Shown piece after piece: positions 6,473-14,302 of a stretch of DNA of 40,584 nucleotides. Origin of the DNA: a virus; the IMG/VR virus record IMGVR_UViG_3300006919_000130, positions 1-40,584 of that record. One strand, written 5' to 3'. Both the position numbers and the translations under genes were made by a program. Under the pieces are notes generated by a model. It worked only from the letters and a program-made list of their open reading frames with translations. It made no database searches and had not been told where the DNA came from. Every line of letters starts with the position of its first letter. The stretch's first letter is position 1.

Positions 6473-7213
6473 CTACCTGCTAGCCATTGCTCGTTGCAGT
6501 GAAAGGCTGATCAGGTCTGGCAACCTAGTTTCAGCCTCCTTGCGCACAAACTTCTCGTAGTCGAACACTGGCTTAAGAGTCGTCTTCCGGCTCGACAGGG
6601 TGAAGACCGTGGCAATGCTGTTGCCCTTGATTCGATAAACAGCATTTCCCTTAAGGCCTCCTCGTGCGCTGGTCGCGAAACCTGCGCGAGACGGGCCGGT
6701 GACGGAGGCAACAAACCGCTCGCCAGAGCCAGGCTGCTGCTTACGCACAAAGTTCTGCTCAAGACCAGAAATCACCTTGGCCGCATATGCCGGTCGGATA
6801 TCTGCGTATTGAGTCAGAGCGCCCAGGGCCTTCAAGTTGCCATAAGCCGGGATGGGATACATACCGGTGATGTTGCGAATGGCGCTGTGAATTGCAGTGT
6901 CAGTTGCCTCTCCTCCATACAAAGCGGATTTCAAATATTCGTTAGGAGAAACACCCTTGCCAGAATCGCCTTTGAAATACAACCTAAGTGTCATTCCGTC
7001 TGCTTCATACAGAGCAGCGTTCAACGTTCGAGGCACCGGCTTGCCAAAGCCATCAGGTGCATCGAACTCATCGTTGAACTTGTTGGGCAGCAGCTGTGTT
7101 TTAAATAAATGACCAAAACGCTTCAGGGCTTGGTTGGCGGCGAAGGGCACCTGGGTCTTCTGAATGATGTCCAGCTTGCCGATGAGTTTTTCAACCTTCA
7201 AATCGATGCTCAT
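6473..7213 (-). CDS. Minor tail protein Z-like / unknown phage protein
   Basis: 246 aa. The layout (N-terminal helix with AANQALKRFGHLFKTQ, a beta-rich middle with RLYFKGDSGKG and YLKSALYGGE, and a C-terminal helix FVRKEAETRLPDLISLSLQR) resembles minor tail protein Z/tail-completion proteins such as PF06763 members. Its place directly before the ligase-like gene, far from the tail genes, is unexpected for a structural protein. The resemblance is weak and from memory. It has no clear Shine-Dalgarno sequence. Confidence 0.4.
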   Translation of the reverse strand: MSIDLKVEKLIGKLDIIQKTQVPFAANQALKRFGHLFKTQLLPNKFNDEFDAPDGFGKPVPRTLNAALYEADGMTLRLYFKGDSGKGVSPNEYLKSALYGGEATDTAIHSAIRNITGMYPIPAYGNLKALGALTQYADIRPAYAAKVISGLEQNFVRKQQPGSGERFVASVTGPSRAGFATSARGGLKGNAVYRIKGNSIATVFTLSSRKTTLKPVFDYEKFVRKEAETRLPDLISLSLQRAMASR

Positions 7214-7283
7214 AACCGACAGGCTGCGGGTCCCGTAACCGCACCGTAGCGAGTCTCGATGCGTGAGACGAAAACGCTGCGAA

Positions 7284-7309
7284 CGTCCAACCCGTCCAAC
7301 CGTCCAACC
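7284..7309 (-). repeat. Repeat cluster 1: three CGTCCAACC copies
   Basis: CGTCCAACC at 7284, 7293 and 7301 (steps of 9 and 8 bp), the complement of GGTTGGACG. Confidence 0.8.
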
Positions 7310-7392
7310 TTTTTCCGCACACTTTCCCCTACACCCCCCTAGGTGCCCCCTATACCCCCCTTCTACTTACTTCTACCTTTTATAAGAAAGTA

Positions 7393-7408
7393 GGTTAGAC
7401 GGTTAGAC
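7393..7408 (+). repeat. Repeat cluster 2: two GGTTAGAC copies
   Basis: GGTTAGAC at 7393 and 7401, back to back, opposite in orientation to cluster 1. Confidence 0.75.
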
Positions 7409-7443
7409 ATCCCCTGGCATCAGGGCGATTTCGAGCAAAAACA

Positions 7444-7474
7444 GGTTGGACGTAGGTTGGACGTAGGTTAGACG
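7444..7474 (+). repeat. Repeat cluster 3: three GGTTRGACG copies at 11-bp steps
   Basis: GGTTGGACG at 7444 and 7455, and GGTTAGACG at 7466. The 11-bp step places each copy on nearly the same face of the helix. Confidence 0.85.
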
Positions 7475-7509
7475 TCCTTATGACAGTCGCAAGATCGCAC
7501 ACAGGCAAT

Positions 7510-7549
7510 GTCCAACCTGCGTCCGACCATGTCCAACCTGCGTCCGACC
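7510..7549 (-). repeat. Repeat cluster 4: four GTCCRACC copies at 10-11-bp steps
   Basis: GTCCAACC at 7510 and 7531, GTCCGACC at 7521 and 7542; steps of 11, 10 and 11 bp. It is inverted relative to cluster 3, 36 bp away, so the two could form a long cruciform or hairpin. The last copy runs into the stop of the primase-helicase gene (7549). Confidence 0.85.
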
Positions 7550-9684
7550 TAAGCGGCGTCTCGAACGTAGACTTGTTTGCGACAACCGTTGATGCATTTC
7601 TTGGGACCCTTGCTGTAGCCCAGTGATTTGAGCACGTTTCCGACAGCGGTCTGATCACCCCGCGTCTGCCGTTCAAGGGGCTTTGCAATGGCCTCGCTGA
7701 GTAACAACTCAACAGTCACATCTTTGAGGCGATTCTGTGGCATAGCCAGCCAACTTTCGACTGGGCCTTTCCAAGGATGTCCCATGGTGTACTTGCTGTT
7801 CTCAAGATTCACCTGCTGTTCATCTTCAATCGACAGTGCATATGGCTCGTTGTTTTGATATGCGTGAACAGCAGATGCCCAGATCGCGTCGACTTCTTTC
7901 ATTAACAGATCAACGTCAATGGGCTCTGCATGCGTCACACCAACAGGGATGACCCAAAAGCGTCGGTTGCCAGTCTCGTCGACCAAGAATTCATCGCTGT
8001 TTGTTGAACCGACGATGATGCCCCGGCGCGGAAAAACTTCCGCTGTTTTGCCGTAGGGCACGCGGAACATGTCGGTCGATTGTGAGAGGAACGCTTTGAT
8101 CAGTCCAGCTTGACGCTTGTTGGTGATGTGATCGAGTTCCGCCCATTCCATAATCCAGCTTCGGTGCAGGACCATCAGGTCATCCTTTGACTGGCAGTCA
8201 CGGAGCGCGTCCGAGAAGAAGTGACCGCCCAAGGCTTTCCAGAACGATGACTTGCGAGCGCCCTGCTCACCCAAGAGCACACAGGCGTAATCGTGTTTGC
8301 AGCCTGGCTCGAAGACTCTGGCGACAGCAGCGATCAAAGTGCATTTGAGCATCTTGTCGTAAAGGGTTGGCTCTGTTTTGGTGGCGTCTTGAGGCCTTAG
8401 GTAGGTGCTGGCGAGTCTGTCGATGTAGGTGGGCTCGACTGCGTTGGAGCAGTGTTCGAGGTAGGCGCGGACTGGGTCGTAGGAGTTTTCCTTGGCGACC
8501 TCAACGACACAGTCGATGGCAACTTCCTTGGAGATCTTGAGTCGCATCTGCGCGAGCTTGAGGTAAAAGCGCTCGATGCCTTCGAGGACCTTTTCTTCCT
8601 GCTCGATCTGCTGGGTGAAGATGTTGTAGCGGTACTCCTTCTTGGAGGCCCGGAGCAGCTGGATTAGCTGATCGGCCTCGATTTTTTGAAGCTTTTCGCC
8701 AGTTGGCTCGAACTCTCCAGCGTCAAGAGCTTCGGCTACAGCAGTGATGTTGAGTTCTGGCTTTGGCGGTGGAGCTGGTGGCCTCCAGCCGAAGTGCTTT
8801 GCCCAGTACCAGAAGGTTCCAGCGGTGACCTTCTCACCACCAGAGGTTGCGATCTGCTGAAGTCCTTTCCAGGAAGGGGAGTTTGCCTGCATGAGGCTGA
8901 CAGCCTGATCGCGTGTTCCGCCTGCTTCTTCGACTGCTTTTATTAGTCCCCAGAAGAGGTTGCGGTAGATGTGATAGGTGCCGGTCCCGGCTTTGCGAGC
9001 GGGAACTTTGTCGAGTGCTTCGCGGACTTCGTCGAGTGTTCGAGTCTTGTAATCGCTGTAGCGACCAGCCTCGATCATTTTTTCGTGGATCTTGCGAGAG
9101 GGGAGGCCCTTCTCGATATCCCGAACGGTGTAGTAGTTCTCTGAGGTGTGGATGATGCTGGTCAATCCACCGGGGTTGCCATCACCATCGATGTGGAAGG
9201 TGCCCGGCAACCGCATGACGCGGGATGGGTTTTTGAGAGAGCGATCAGCGTCGGCATGATCGAGGAGTCTGGTTTGCAGAGACTTCCAGTCGTCTACTGA
9301 GATGGGCTCAGCGAAGACCCAATAGTTGTGGATTGATTTGCCGCCAGTGTCGACCTGAAGGGTTGGCTCCGGGAGCCCAAGGTCTTTCCATGCATCGATC
9401 TGCCATTCCTTGGGGCGATCGTCCCATTCGCAGAAGACGGCTCGGCACTGTGTGATTTCAGAGTCGGTGTCGCCACCATCGTTGATAACGGCGTAAACAC
9501 CACGGCCTTCGTTCTGCCATTCTTCAACGGTGGCTCGTTTGGGTTCACCTTTGCGGCCAGAGTCAGATGATTTAAATGGATGGCCTGAGGGGTAGAAGGC
9601 CCTTAGGCGGAGGTTGCCTTTTTCTTTTTTGAGGATCGAGGTGAATAGCTTGGTCTGGGAGAGGTCAAGCGAAAGCGCGGGCAT
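7549..9684 (-). CDS. VirE-type primase-helicase (replication initiator)
   Basis: 711 aa. The N-terminal part looks like a RepB/AEP-type primase: acidic cluster FCEWDD (85-90) and GGKSIHNYW (114-122), a catalytic arrangement typical of archaeo-eukaryotic primases. The C-terminal half is a VirE/PF05272-type SF3-like helicase: Walker A GEQGARKS (472-479), Walker B IMEWAELD (511-518), sensor GSTNSDEF (559-566) and an arginine pair in NRRFW (574-575). It should prime and unwind DNA at the phage origin. The repeat clusters begin exactly at its 3' end, which fits a cis-located origin. The VRR-NUC and DEAH helicase genes precede it in the same direction. Confidence 0.88.
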   Translation of the reverse strand: MPALSLDLSQTKLFTSILKKEKGNLRLRAFYPSGHPFKSSDSGRKGEPKRATVEEWQNEGRGVYAVINDGGDTDSEITQCRAVFCEWDDRPKEWQIDAWKDLGLPEPTLQVDTGGKSIHNYWVFAEPISVDDWKSLQTRLLDHADADRSLKNPSRVMRLPGTFHIDGDGNPGGLTSIIHTSENYYTVRDIEKGLPSRKIHEKMIEAGRYSDYKTRTLDEVREALDKVPARKAGTGTYHIYRNLFWGLIKAVEEAGGTRDQAVSLMQANSPSWKGLQQIATSGGEKVTAGTFWYWAKHFGWRPPAPPPKPELNITAVAEALDAGEFEPTGEKLQKIEADQLIQLLRASKKEYRYNIFTQQIEQEEKVLEGIERFYLKLAQMRLKISKEVAIDCVVEVAKENSYDPVRAYLEHCSNAVEPTYIDRLASTYLRPQDATKTEPTLYDKMLKCTLIAAVARVFEPGCKHDYACVLLGEQGARKSSFWKALGGHFFSDALRDCQSKDDLMVLHRSWIMEWAELDHITNKRQAGLIKAFLSQSTDMFRVPYGKTAEVFPRRGIIVGSTNSDEFLVDETGNRRFWVIPVGVTHAEPIDVDLLMKEVDAIWASAVHAYQNNEPYALSIEDEQQVNLENSKYTMGHPWKGPVESWLAMPQNRLKDVTVELLLSEAIAKPLERQTRGDQTAVGNVLKSLGYSKGPKKCINGCRKQVYVRDAA

Positions 9685-9719
9685 CGATAAGGTACAAGTC
9701 TTCTAAGGGGTGCCTGGGA

Positions 9720-10073
9720 TCAGGCGGAGATGATCTGCAAAGCGTCCTCTGGGGACCTTGCTACGCCAGCGAAGCCACCAGCGGTTTGCACAGTATGGAG
9801 CCAATTCTGCTGGAGTCCAGTGAGACGGCCAGTTGGTGTTTTGACCTCAATGCTAGTGAAGACTGCATAGGACTTGCCCACGTCATCTTCTGTGATGGTC
9901 TTAGTAGTCCAGCCGACAATGTCGGCGGAGCCTTTGGCAAGACCAAACTGCACCGGTCGGCCAGTCCGGGGATCAGGGAGCTGGCCGACTTGATTCCTAA
10001 ATAAGCGCACATCTTCCCGCGTGCCAAGGGCGAGACGAATGCGCTGCTGGATGTTCGTCTCGACGTTTGCCAT
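9720..10073 (-). CDS. VRR-NUC domain nuclease
   Basis: 117 aa. Matches the phage-type VRR-NUC fold (PF08774): FGLAKGSADIVGW (43-55, Asp51), the PD-(D/E)XK core SIEVKTPTGRL (Glu76, Lys78) and the following QQNWL helix. Phage members are structure-specific or Holliday-junction-like nucleases; a job in resolving replication or recombination intermediates is inferred. It starts 9 bp after the stop of the DEAH helicase, a pairing seen in many phages. Confidence 0.85.
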   Translation of the reverse strand: MANVETNIQQRIRLALGTREDVRLFRNQVGQLPDPRTGRPVQFGLAKGSADIVGWTTKTITEDDVGKSYAVFTSIEVKTPTGRLTGLQQNWLHTVQTAGGFAGVARSPEDALQIISA

Positions 10074-10082
10074 GGGCCAAGG

Positions 10083-11453
10083 TTAATACCTTCGCCCATA
10101 AAAGATTTTGTACGCCCAGCCGGGCTTGTAGCCCTTCTTTTTGGCAAGAGCGAGGAGTTCAGGCAGGGTTCGAGCCCTGCCTATCTCTTTTCTCTGCTCC
10201 TTCTTCTCAATACGGTCGAGTGCGTCCTGTCGGCGCATCTCCTTCAGTTCGCCTTCGCGTTGGGTGAGTTCGCGCCTTGGTTTCGTCTTGAACTCATGCC
10301 CACAGCAAGGGCAGAACTGCTGCGGCTTGAAAGCAGCAAAACATTTAGGGCACTGCCTTACGGCTACTGCAGGTTCATCTTTGCGTTGCCGCTTTGGCTT
10401 GCTGTCTAGTGACCAAGGGCGAACGTCATCAATAAAGCCATGTTTGAGAGTGCTGCCAACGTGATCCAGAACAATTGCGATTTTTCCAGGTTGAGGGCGG
10501 AGGATGCGTCCGACTTGCTGGAGGTAAAGCGCTTCTGATTGTGTGGGGCGGAGCAGGATTGCTGCGGAGACTGCTGGAACATCGGTGCCCTCGGAGACGA
10601 CATCAACAGAGCAAAGAACCTGAGTGCGACCATCGGCTAGGCCGGAGATTGCCTCATCGCGTTCTTCCATTGGCATGTTGCCGGTGACGAGCTTGGCGCG
10701 ATAGCCAGCTGCGTTGAAAGACGCACAGACTGAGGTTGCGTGAGCTACTGAGCAACAGAACGCGATAGCAGGAAGACCGTCAGCAAGGCGGCGGTAATGA
10801 CCAATGGCATCACCAGTAATTGTGGGGCGATCCATCGCCTCAGAAAGCTGATCATTGGCGTAATCCCCTGCGCGTGTTTTGACGTTCTTTAGATCGGCGA
10901 TAACGGGCGGCGCGAAAACCCGGTGTTGTGACAAGAATCCAAGCTTTGTGAGCTGTTCTACGGATGGACCTGAGATGAGGGTTGAGAAATGGCTTCCAAG
11001 TCCGCGACCGTCGAGTCGGCTTGGTGTTGCGGTGACGCCTACAACTCTTGCGTCTTTGTAATGAAGAAGGATTTTGTCCCATGAGCCAGCAACGGCGTGG
11101 TGGGCTTCATCAATGATGATTAGATCTGGATCGACTGGCACTGTGCGAAGCCGTCGAGCCAGGGTTTGCACTGAGGCGACTTGTACTGAGTGAGCTGATG
11201 GCTTGAAGCCTGCAGCAATGATGCCGTGCTCGACACCAGCGTTTGAGAGCTTGTCTGAGGCTTGTTTTACGAGTTCACGACGGTGAACAAGGATTAGAAC
11301 TTTGCGGTTTTTATTGTCGGCAAGGCGGCAGATCTCACTGAATACAACGGTTTTGCCAGAGCCGGTGGGCATGACCAGCAGCGCTCTGGAGTGGTGGGCC
11401 AGTGCGCTTCTGAGCTGGGTGATGGCCAGCTCCTGATAGGAACGCAATGCCAT
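10083..11453 (-). CDS. SF2 DEAH-box helicase with C-terminal zinc finger
   Basis: 456 aa from the ATG at 11453 (MALRSYQELAITQL, the usual N-terminal Q-motif-like start). The open frame runs back to 11537, but that would overlap the divergent exonuclease gene. Motifs: MPTGSGKT (28-35), DEAH (115-118), TATP (141-144), SEGTDVP (287-293) and QQVGRILRP (312-320). A CPKC...CPCC zinc finger (368-384) and a basic tail follow. The family includes phage UvsW/RAD25-like and type III restriction-like translocases that remodel branched DNA. No obvious Shine-Dalgarno sequence. Confidence 0.88.
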   Translation of the reverse strand: MALRSYQELAITQLRSALAHHSRALLVMPTGSGKTVVFSEICRLADNKNRKVLILVHRRELVKQASDKLSNAGVEHGIIAAGFKPSAHSVQVASVQTLARRLRTVPVDPDLIIIDEAHHAVAGSWDKILLHYKDARVVGVTATPSRLDGRGLGSHFSTLISGPSVEQLTKLGFLSQHRVFAPPVIADLKNVKTRAGDYANDQLSEAMDRPTITGDAIGHYRRLADGLPAIAFCCSVAHATSVCASFNAAGYRAKLVTGNMPMEERDEAISGLADGRTQVLCSVDVVSEGTDVPAVSAAILLRPTQSEALYLQQVGRILRPQPGKIAIVLDHVGSTLKHGFIDDVRPWSLDSKPKRQRKDEPAVAVRQCPKCFAAFKPQQFCPCCGHEFKTKPRRELTQREGELKEMRRQDALDRIEKKEQRKEIGRARTLPELLALAKKKGYKPGWAYKIFYGRRY

Positions 11454-11511
11454 AGGGGGTTGCACGATTTGCGCTGAGGTTATATGGTGTGGCAGCAACG
11501 CGCAAGACGCT
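11454..11511. promoter_or_regulatory. Divergent promoter region between helicase and exonuclease genes
   Basis: 58 bp separate the two divergent starts. On the plus strand a weak TTGCAC (11460-11465) lies 17 bp before TATGGT (11483-11488), with TATATG overlapping. The minus strand shows no better pair. The position demands promoters for the recombination operon and for the replication block, but the elements are only tentative. Confidence 0.35.
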
Positions 11512-12357
11512 ATGGGCTTTGGCATCGAGATGAGCAATGCGGAGTATCACGCCCACAAGGCGATCTCCAAGAGCAAGCTCGATGCTGCTCGTAAGAGTGG
11601 TCGGCATCTGTACGACATGTTGTACGGCCCGCCACGGGACTCGACTGCTGCATTTGACATGGGCACAGTGCTGCACGCATCTGCTCTGCCTGGTGAAAAC
11701 GCAGATGACATCGCAGTGCGCATGCCTGCTGGCATGAAAAAGACGACTAAGGAAGGCAAAGCCTTTGTTGCTGAACACAAGGGCAAGATCATCCTCAATC
11801 CGTCTGATGCTTATGTGCTTGATCAAATGATGCTTTCTCTTCGAGAGCATCCCTTCACTGCGGGTCTCGTCAATGGCGAGTTAAAAGGCAAGGCTGAGCA
11901 AAGCTTCTTTTGCACTGATCCTGAGACCGGTCTTGAACTCAAAGCAAGACCCGACTTTCTGATGGACGATTTGTCGCTAATTATCGATCTCAAGTCCACT
12001 GTTGATGCGTCACCTAAGGGCTTCCAGCGCAGCGTTGCCAACTATCGCTACTTCGTGCAGGCATCGCATTATCTGGACGTGATTGAAGGTGCTACTGGCA
12101 CCAGGCCACAGGCGTTTTTATTTGTAGCTGTTGAAAAGACTCGTCCTTTTTCGACTGCTGTGTACATGGCTGACCAAGCCATGATCGATCTTGGCAAGCA
12201 GCAAGCTCGTGAGGATCTAAACAACATCGCGCAGTGGATCGCTGACGACAAATTTCCTGGCTATTCCGAGCGGGTGGAGGAGATCTCCTTACCTAAATGG
12301 ATGCTGCCTAAGGAAGACGGCGCTCCTGCTGATGCTCAACCTATTGAGTTGTATTGA
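11512..12357 (+). CDS. PD-(D/E)XK exonuclease (RecE/exonuclease VIII-like)
   Basis: 281 aa. The N-terminus MGFGIEMSNAEYHAHKAISK has the entry motif of phage RecB-like exonucleases (DUF3799-type). Catalytic signature: GTVLH (51-55), Glu129, ARPDFL (Asp148), IIDLKS (Asp159, Lys161) and the Q-x-x-x-Y helix FVQASHYLD. Such enzymes chew one strand of a duplex end to give single-stranded DNA for the RecT-like annealing protein, which lies 2 kb downstream in the same direction. An ATG at 11530 is a possible alternative start. Confidence 0.85.
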   Translation: MGFGIEMSNAEYHAHKAISKSKLDAARKSGRHLYDMLYGPPRDSTAAFDMGTVLHASALPGENADDIAVRMPAGMKKTTKEGKAFVAEHKGKIILNPSDAYVLDQMMLSLREHPFTAGLVNGELKGKAEQSFFCTDPETGLELKARPDFLMDDLSLIIDLKSTVDASPKGFQRSVANYRYFVQASHYLDVIEGATGTRPQAFLFVAVEKTRPFSTAVYMADQAMIDLGKQQAREDLNNIAQWIADDKFPGYSERVEEISLPKWMLPKEDGAPADAQPIELY

Positions 12358-12417
12358 CTATTGGGCATCCATCACGGTGTAAGCCCCACTCAACCCACTT
12401 ACCTTTTTTTTTGAATT

Positions 12418-13035
12418 ATGGCTAACAAGCCGATTGCAATTACTGCTCCTGACTTCCGAGTCATTCAGCTTGACCTTGAGGGCACTGCTCCCTTGGTGAT
12501 CAACAAGTTTTCTGCGAAAGCGCAGGAAAAGATGAAGTTGACCCAGGAGGCTGGAAGCACTTCTAGGTCACGGTCTGCCAAGGAAGCCAAGGACTTCGAG
12601 GCTCTGTACAACGGCGCTCGTCACATCAGTAATGAGGGTTGGGACGGCATCCATGCTGCTTCTTTCCGCAATGCAGCTATCAGCGCTTGCCGTGCTTGTG
12701 GCTTCAAGATGACGCACGCAAAGCTTGCTTTGTTTGTCGAGGCCGATGGCTTTGACCGTGACGACAAAACTCCGCTGGTGCGCATCACCAGAGGTGAGCC
12801 CGAGATGGTGATCAGCCCCTGCCGTAATGCAACGGGTGTGATTGACCTGCGCCCTCGACCCACCTATTTCCCGTGGTTTGCGAGTCTTCGTATTCGGTTT
12901 GACGCTGGCATGTTGACCGAGGAAGACGTTGTGAACCTGATGGCACGAGTTGGCCTGCAGGTTGGCATTGGCGAGGGTCGTCCTGACTCAAAAGCGAGTG
13001 CTGGTCTTGGTAACGGCTTGTTCCAAATCCTGTGA
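12418..13035 (+). CDS. Unknown recombination-operon protein with glycine-rich C-terminal loop
   Basis: 205 aa, starting MANKPIAITAPDFRVIQLDL. The C-terminal stretch QVGIGEGRP followed by AGLGNGLFQI is a glycine-rich loop reminiscent of ferredoxin-like RAMP/Cas7-type RNA-binding proteins and of a common phage family ending G-x-G-x-x-RP..GG-x-G-x-F. I cannot name a function. It lies between the exonuclease and RecT-like genes, so binding of single-stranded nucleic acid is reasonable but inferred. The GGCNN array begins 14 bp after its stop. No clear Shine-Dalgarno sequence; an eight-T run lies shortly before the start. Confidence 0.6.
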   Translation: MANKPIAITAPDFRVIQLDLEGTAPLVINKFSAKAQEKMKLTQEAGSTSRSRSAKEAKDFEALYNGARHISNEGWDGIHAASFRNAAISACRACGFKMTHAKLALFVEADGFDRDDKTPLVRITRGEPEMVISPCRNATGVIDLRPRPTYFPWFASLRIRFDAGMLTEEDVVNLMARVGLQVGIGEGRPDSKASAGLGNGLFQIL

Positions 13036-13048
13036 ATTCCCACTCAAT

Positions 13049-13761
13049 GGCATGGCATGGAATTGCAGGCAAGGCTCGGCTAGGCCCGGCACGCCCCGGC
13101 GTGGTCAGGTCCGGCAGGCGAGGCATGGCATGGCCAGGCAGGGCTCGGCCAGGACTGGTCCGGCAAGGATTTGCAGGCACGGCATGGTGTGGCTCGGACC
13201 GGCATGGAAACGCAGGCGGGGCATGGCACGTCACGGCTGGGCTCGGCTTGGATTTGCAGGCAGGGCTTGGCGCGGCAAGGCTCGGACTGGAGTGGATGGG
13301 AAACGCAGGCACGGCGAGGTTGGGCATGGCCAGGCGCGGCCGGGTTCGGATTCGCAGGCGAGGCATGGCCCGGCAAGGCTCGGCCGGGCGTGGATTCGCA
13401 GGCAAGGTGGGGCATGGCAAGGCCCGCCCCGGCCGGGATACGCAGGCAAGGTGTGTCAAGGTTGGGCTTGGCCGGGCCCGGATTCGCAGGCTTGGCCTGG
13501 CTTGGCGCGTCCAGGCCGGGTGGGGCTCGGAATCGCAGGCGGGGCATGGCACGCCACGGCAGATCACGGCAAGGCCTGGCCAGGCTGGGCCAGCAGTGGC
13601 AGGCAAGGCGGGGCGTTGCAAGGCATGGCTGGGCCTGGAATCGCAGGCTCGGCGGGGCTTGGAGTGGCTAGGCGCGGCACGGCATGGTCAGGAATTGCAG
13701 GCATGGTTCGGCTCGGCACGGCACGGCAGGGCACGGCGTGGCCCGGCCAGGAAACGCAGGC
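13049..13761 (+). repeat. GGCNN pentamer array with 15 phased anchors
   Basis: 713 bp made almost wholly of GGCNN pentamers. At 15 places an anchor GGAWWYGCAGGC interrupts (13 fit; the copies ending at 13119 and 13604 are degenerate). The GCAGGC starts are 13065, 13114, 13173, 13212, 13256, 13305, 13354, 13398, 13442, 13486, 13535, 13599, 13643, 13697 and 13756. Spacings are 49, 59, 39, 44, 49, 49, 44, 44, 44, 49, 64, 44, 54 and 59, every one of the form 5n+4. Each unit is thus 6-11 GGCNN pentamers, one GGAWW and a tetramer YGCA. It fills the gap between two genes exactly. Long ORFs through it are artefacts of few stop codons. GG every five bases could allow two-tetrad quadruplexes. Confidence 0.95.
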
Positions 13762-13785
13762 TCTTTGTTCAATTGCTTTCTATCA

Positions 13786-14283
13786 ATGTCTAATTACGAG
13801 TTCAGGAACGGCGCTCACATCAAGGGCGTCACAGCAGACCAGGCAGGTGATGAGCTTGCTCGGATCTATGTCGAGAAAGGGGAGCTGACTGCTCCGCTTG
13901 TTGTTGATGAGTCGCGGCCTGAGGAAGCGCCGCTGCATCCTGCTTTCGAGTGGGATGACGCGGTTGCTGCTGAGAGGCATCGCGAGCATCAGGCACGCAA
14001 CATCATCCGCTCGGTGAAAGTAATCACAGAAGACAAGCCTTCTGAGCCTGTCTATGTGCATATCTCCTCAGCCCAAAGCTACAAGCCAGTAGCGGAAGTT
14101 GTTAAATGCGTTAGCATGTACGCGGAAGCTTTACTGGCTGCCACAAAGCAAGTGGAACAAGCACAACATGCTCTTGATGTGCTTGAGAGGCATTGCAGTG
14201 ACGAGAACGAGCCAATCATTCGTGATTTGCGCCTTGTGATCAATAACACTTGCGATGTCCTCAAAACACTTGCAACTGCCTAA
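13786..14283 (+). CDS. Conserved phage hypothetical protein (165 aa)
   Basis: Start taken as the ATG at 13786 (MSNYEFRNGAHIKGVTADQA), the first after the pentamer array; longer frames run back into the repeat and are not credible. The segment APLHPAFEWDDAVAAERHRE with the following QARNIIRSV is a pattern I recall in many phage proteins of unknown role that sit near recombination genes. The C-terminal half is helical and may form a coiled coil. Its 5' leader is the end of the array, so translation could be affected by array RNA structure. Confidence 0.65.
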   Translation: MSNYEFRNGAHIKGVTADQAGDELARIYVEKGELTAPLVVDESRPEEAPLHPAFEWDDAVAAERHREHQARNIIRSVKVITEDKPSEPVYVHISSAQSYKPVAEVVKCVSMYAEALLAATKQVEQAQHALDVLERHCSDENEPIIRDLRLVINNTCDVLKTLATA

Positions 14284-14302
14284 TTTCACCTACCTATTTG
14301 TT

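Larger units (their letters stand above)
7214..7548. other. Non-coding region with GGTTRGACG repeat clusters
   Basis: 335 bp between the primase-helicase stop and the minor-tail-like gene. It holds 12 copies of GGTTRGAC or its complement in four clusters, and a C-rich tract (about 7326-7380: runs of C separated by TA, then CTTCTACTTACTTCTAC). No credible ORF. The short direct and inverted repeats fit an origin or a site bound by the adjacent replication protein. Confidence 0.65.

Noticed and set aside
7395-7712. Minus-strand 105-aa ORF over the repeat region
   Set aside because: It consists of translated GGTTRGAC repeats (SDAGWTWSDAGWT) and overlaps the end of the primase-helicase gene in another frame.
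11335-11850. Minus-strand 171-aa ORF across the divergent gap
   Set aside because: It overlaps both the helicase and exonuclease genes in other frames and shows no protein-like features.
12812-13621. Minus-strand 269-aa ORF across the array
   Set aside because: Same cause; a low-complexity Pro/Ala/Arg product opposite a real plus-strand gene, with no support.
13049-13761. CRISPR array
   Set aside because: Anchors are 12 bp with 39-64 bp spacing, the 'spacers' are themselves pentamer repeats, and no cas gene is present.
12950-13888. Long plus-strand ORFs (312 aa, 253 aa from 13032, 166 aa from 13171) through the GGCNN array
   Set aside because: Period-5 GC-rich DNA rarely forms stop codons, so all frames stay open. 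The unit lengths (5n+4) shift frame repeatedly, and the ORFs run into real genes in another frame.
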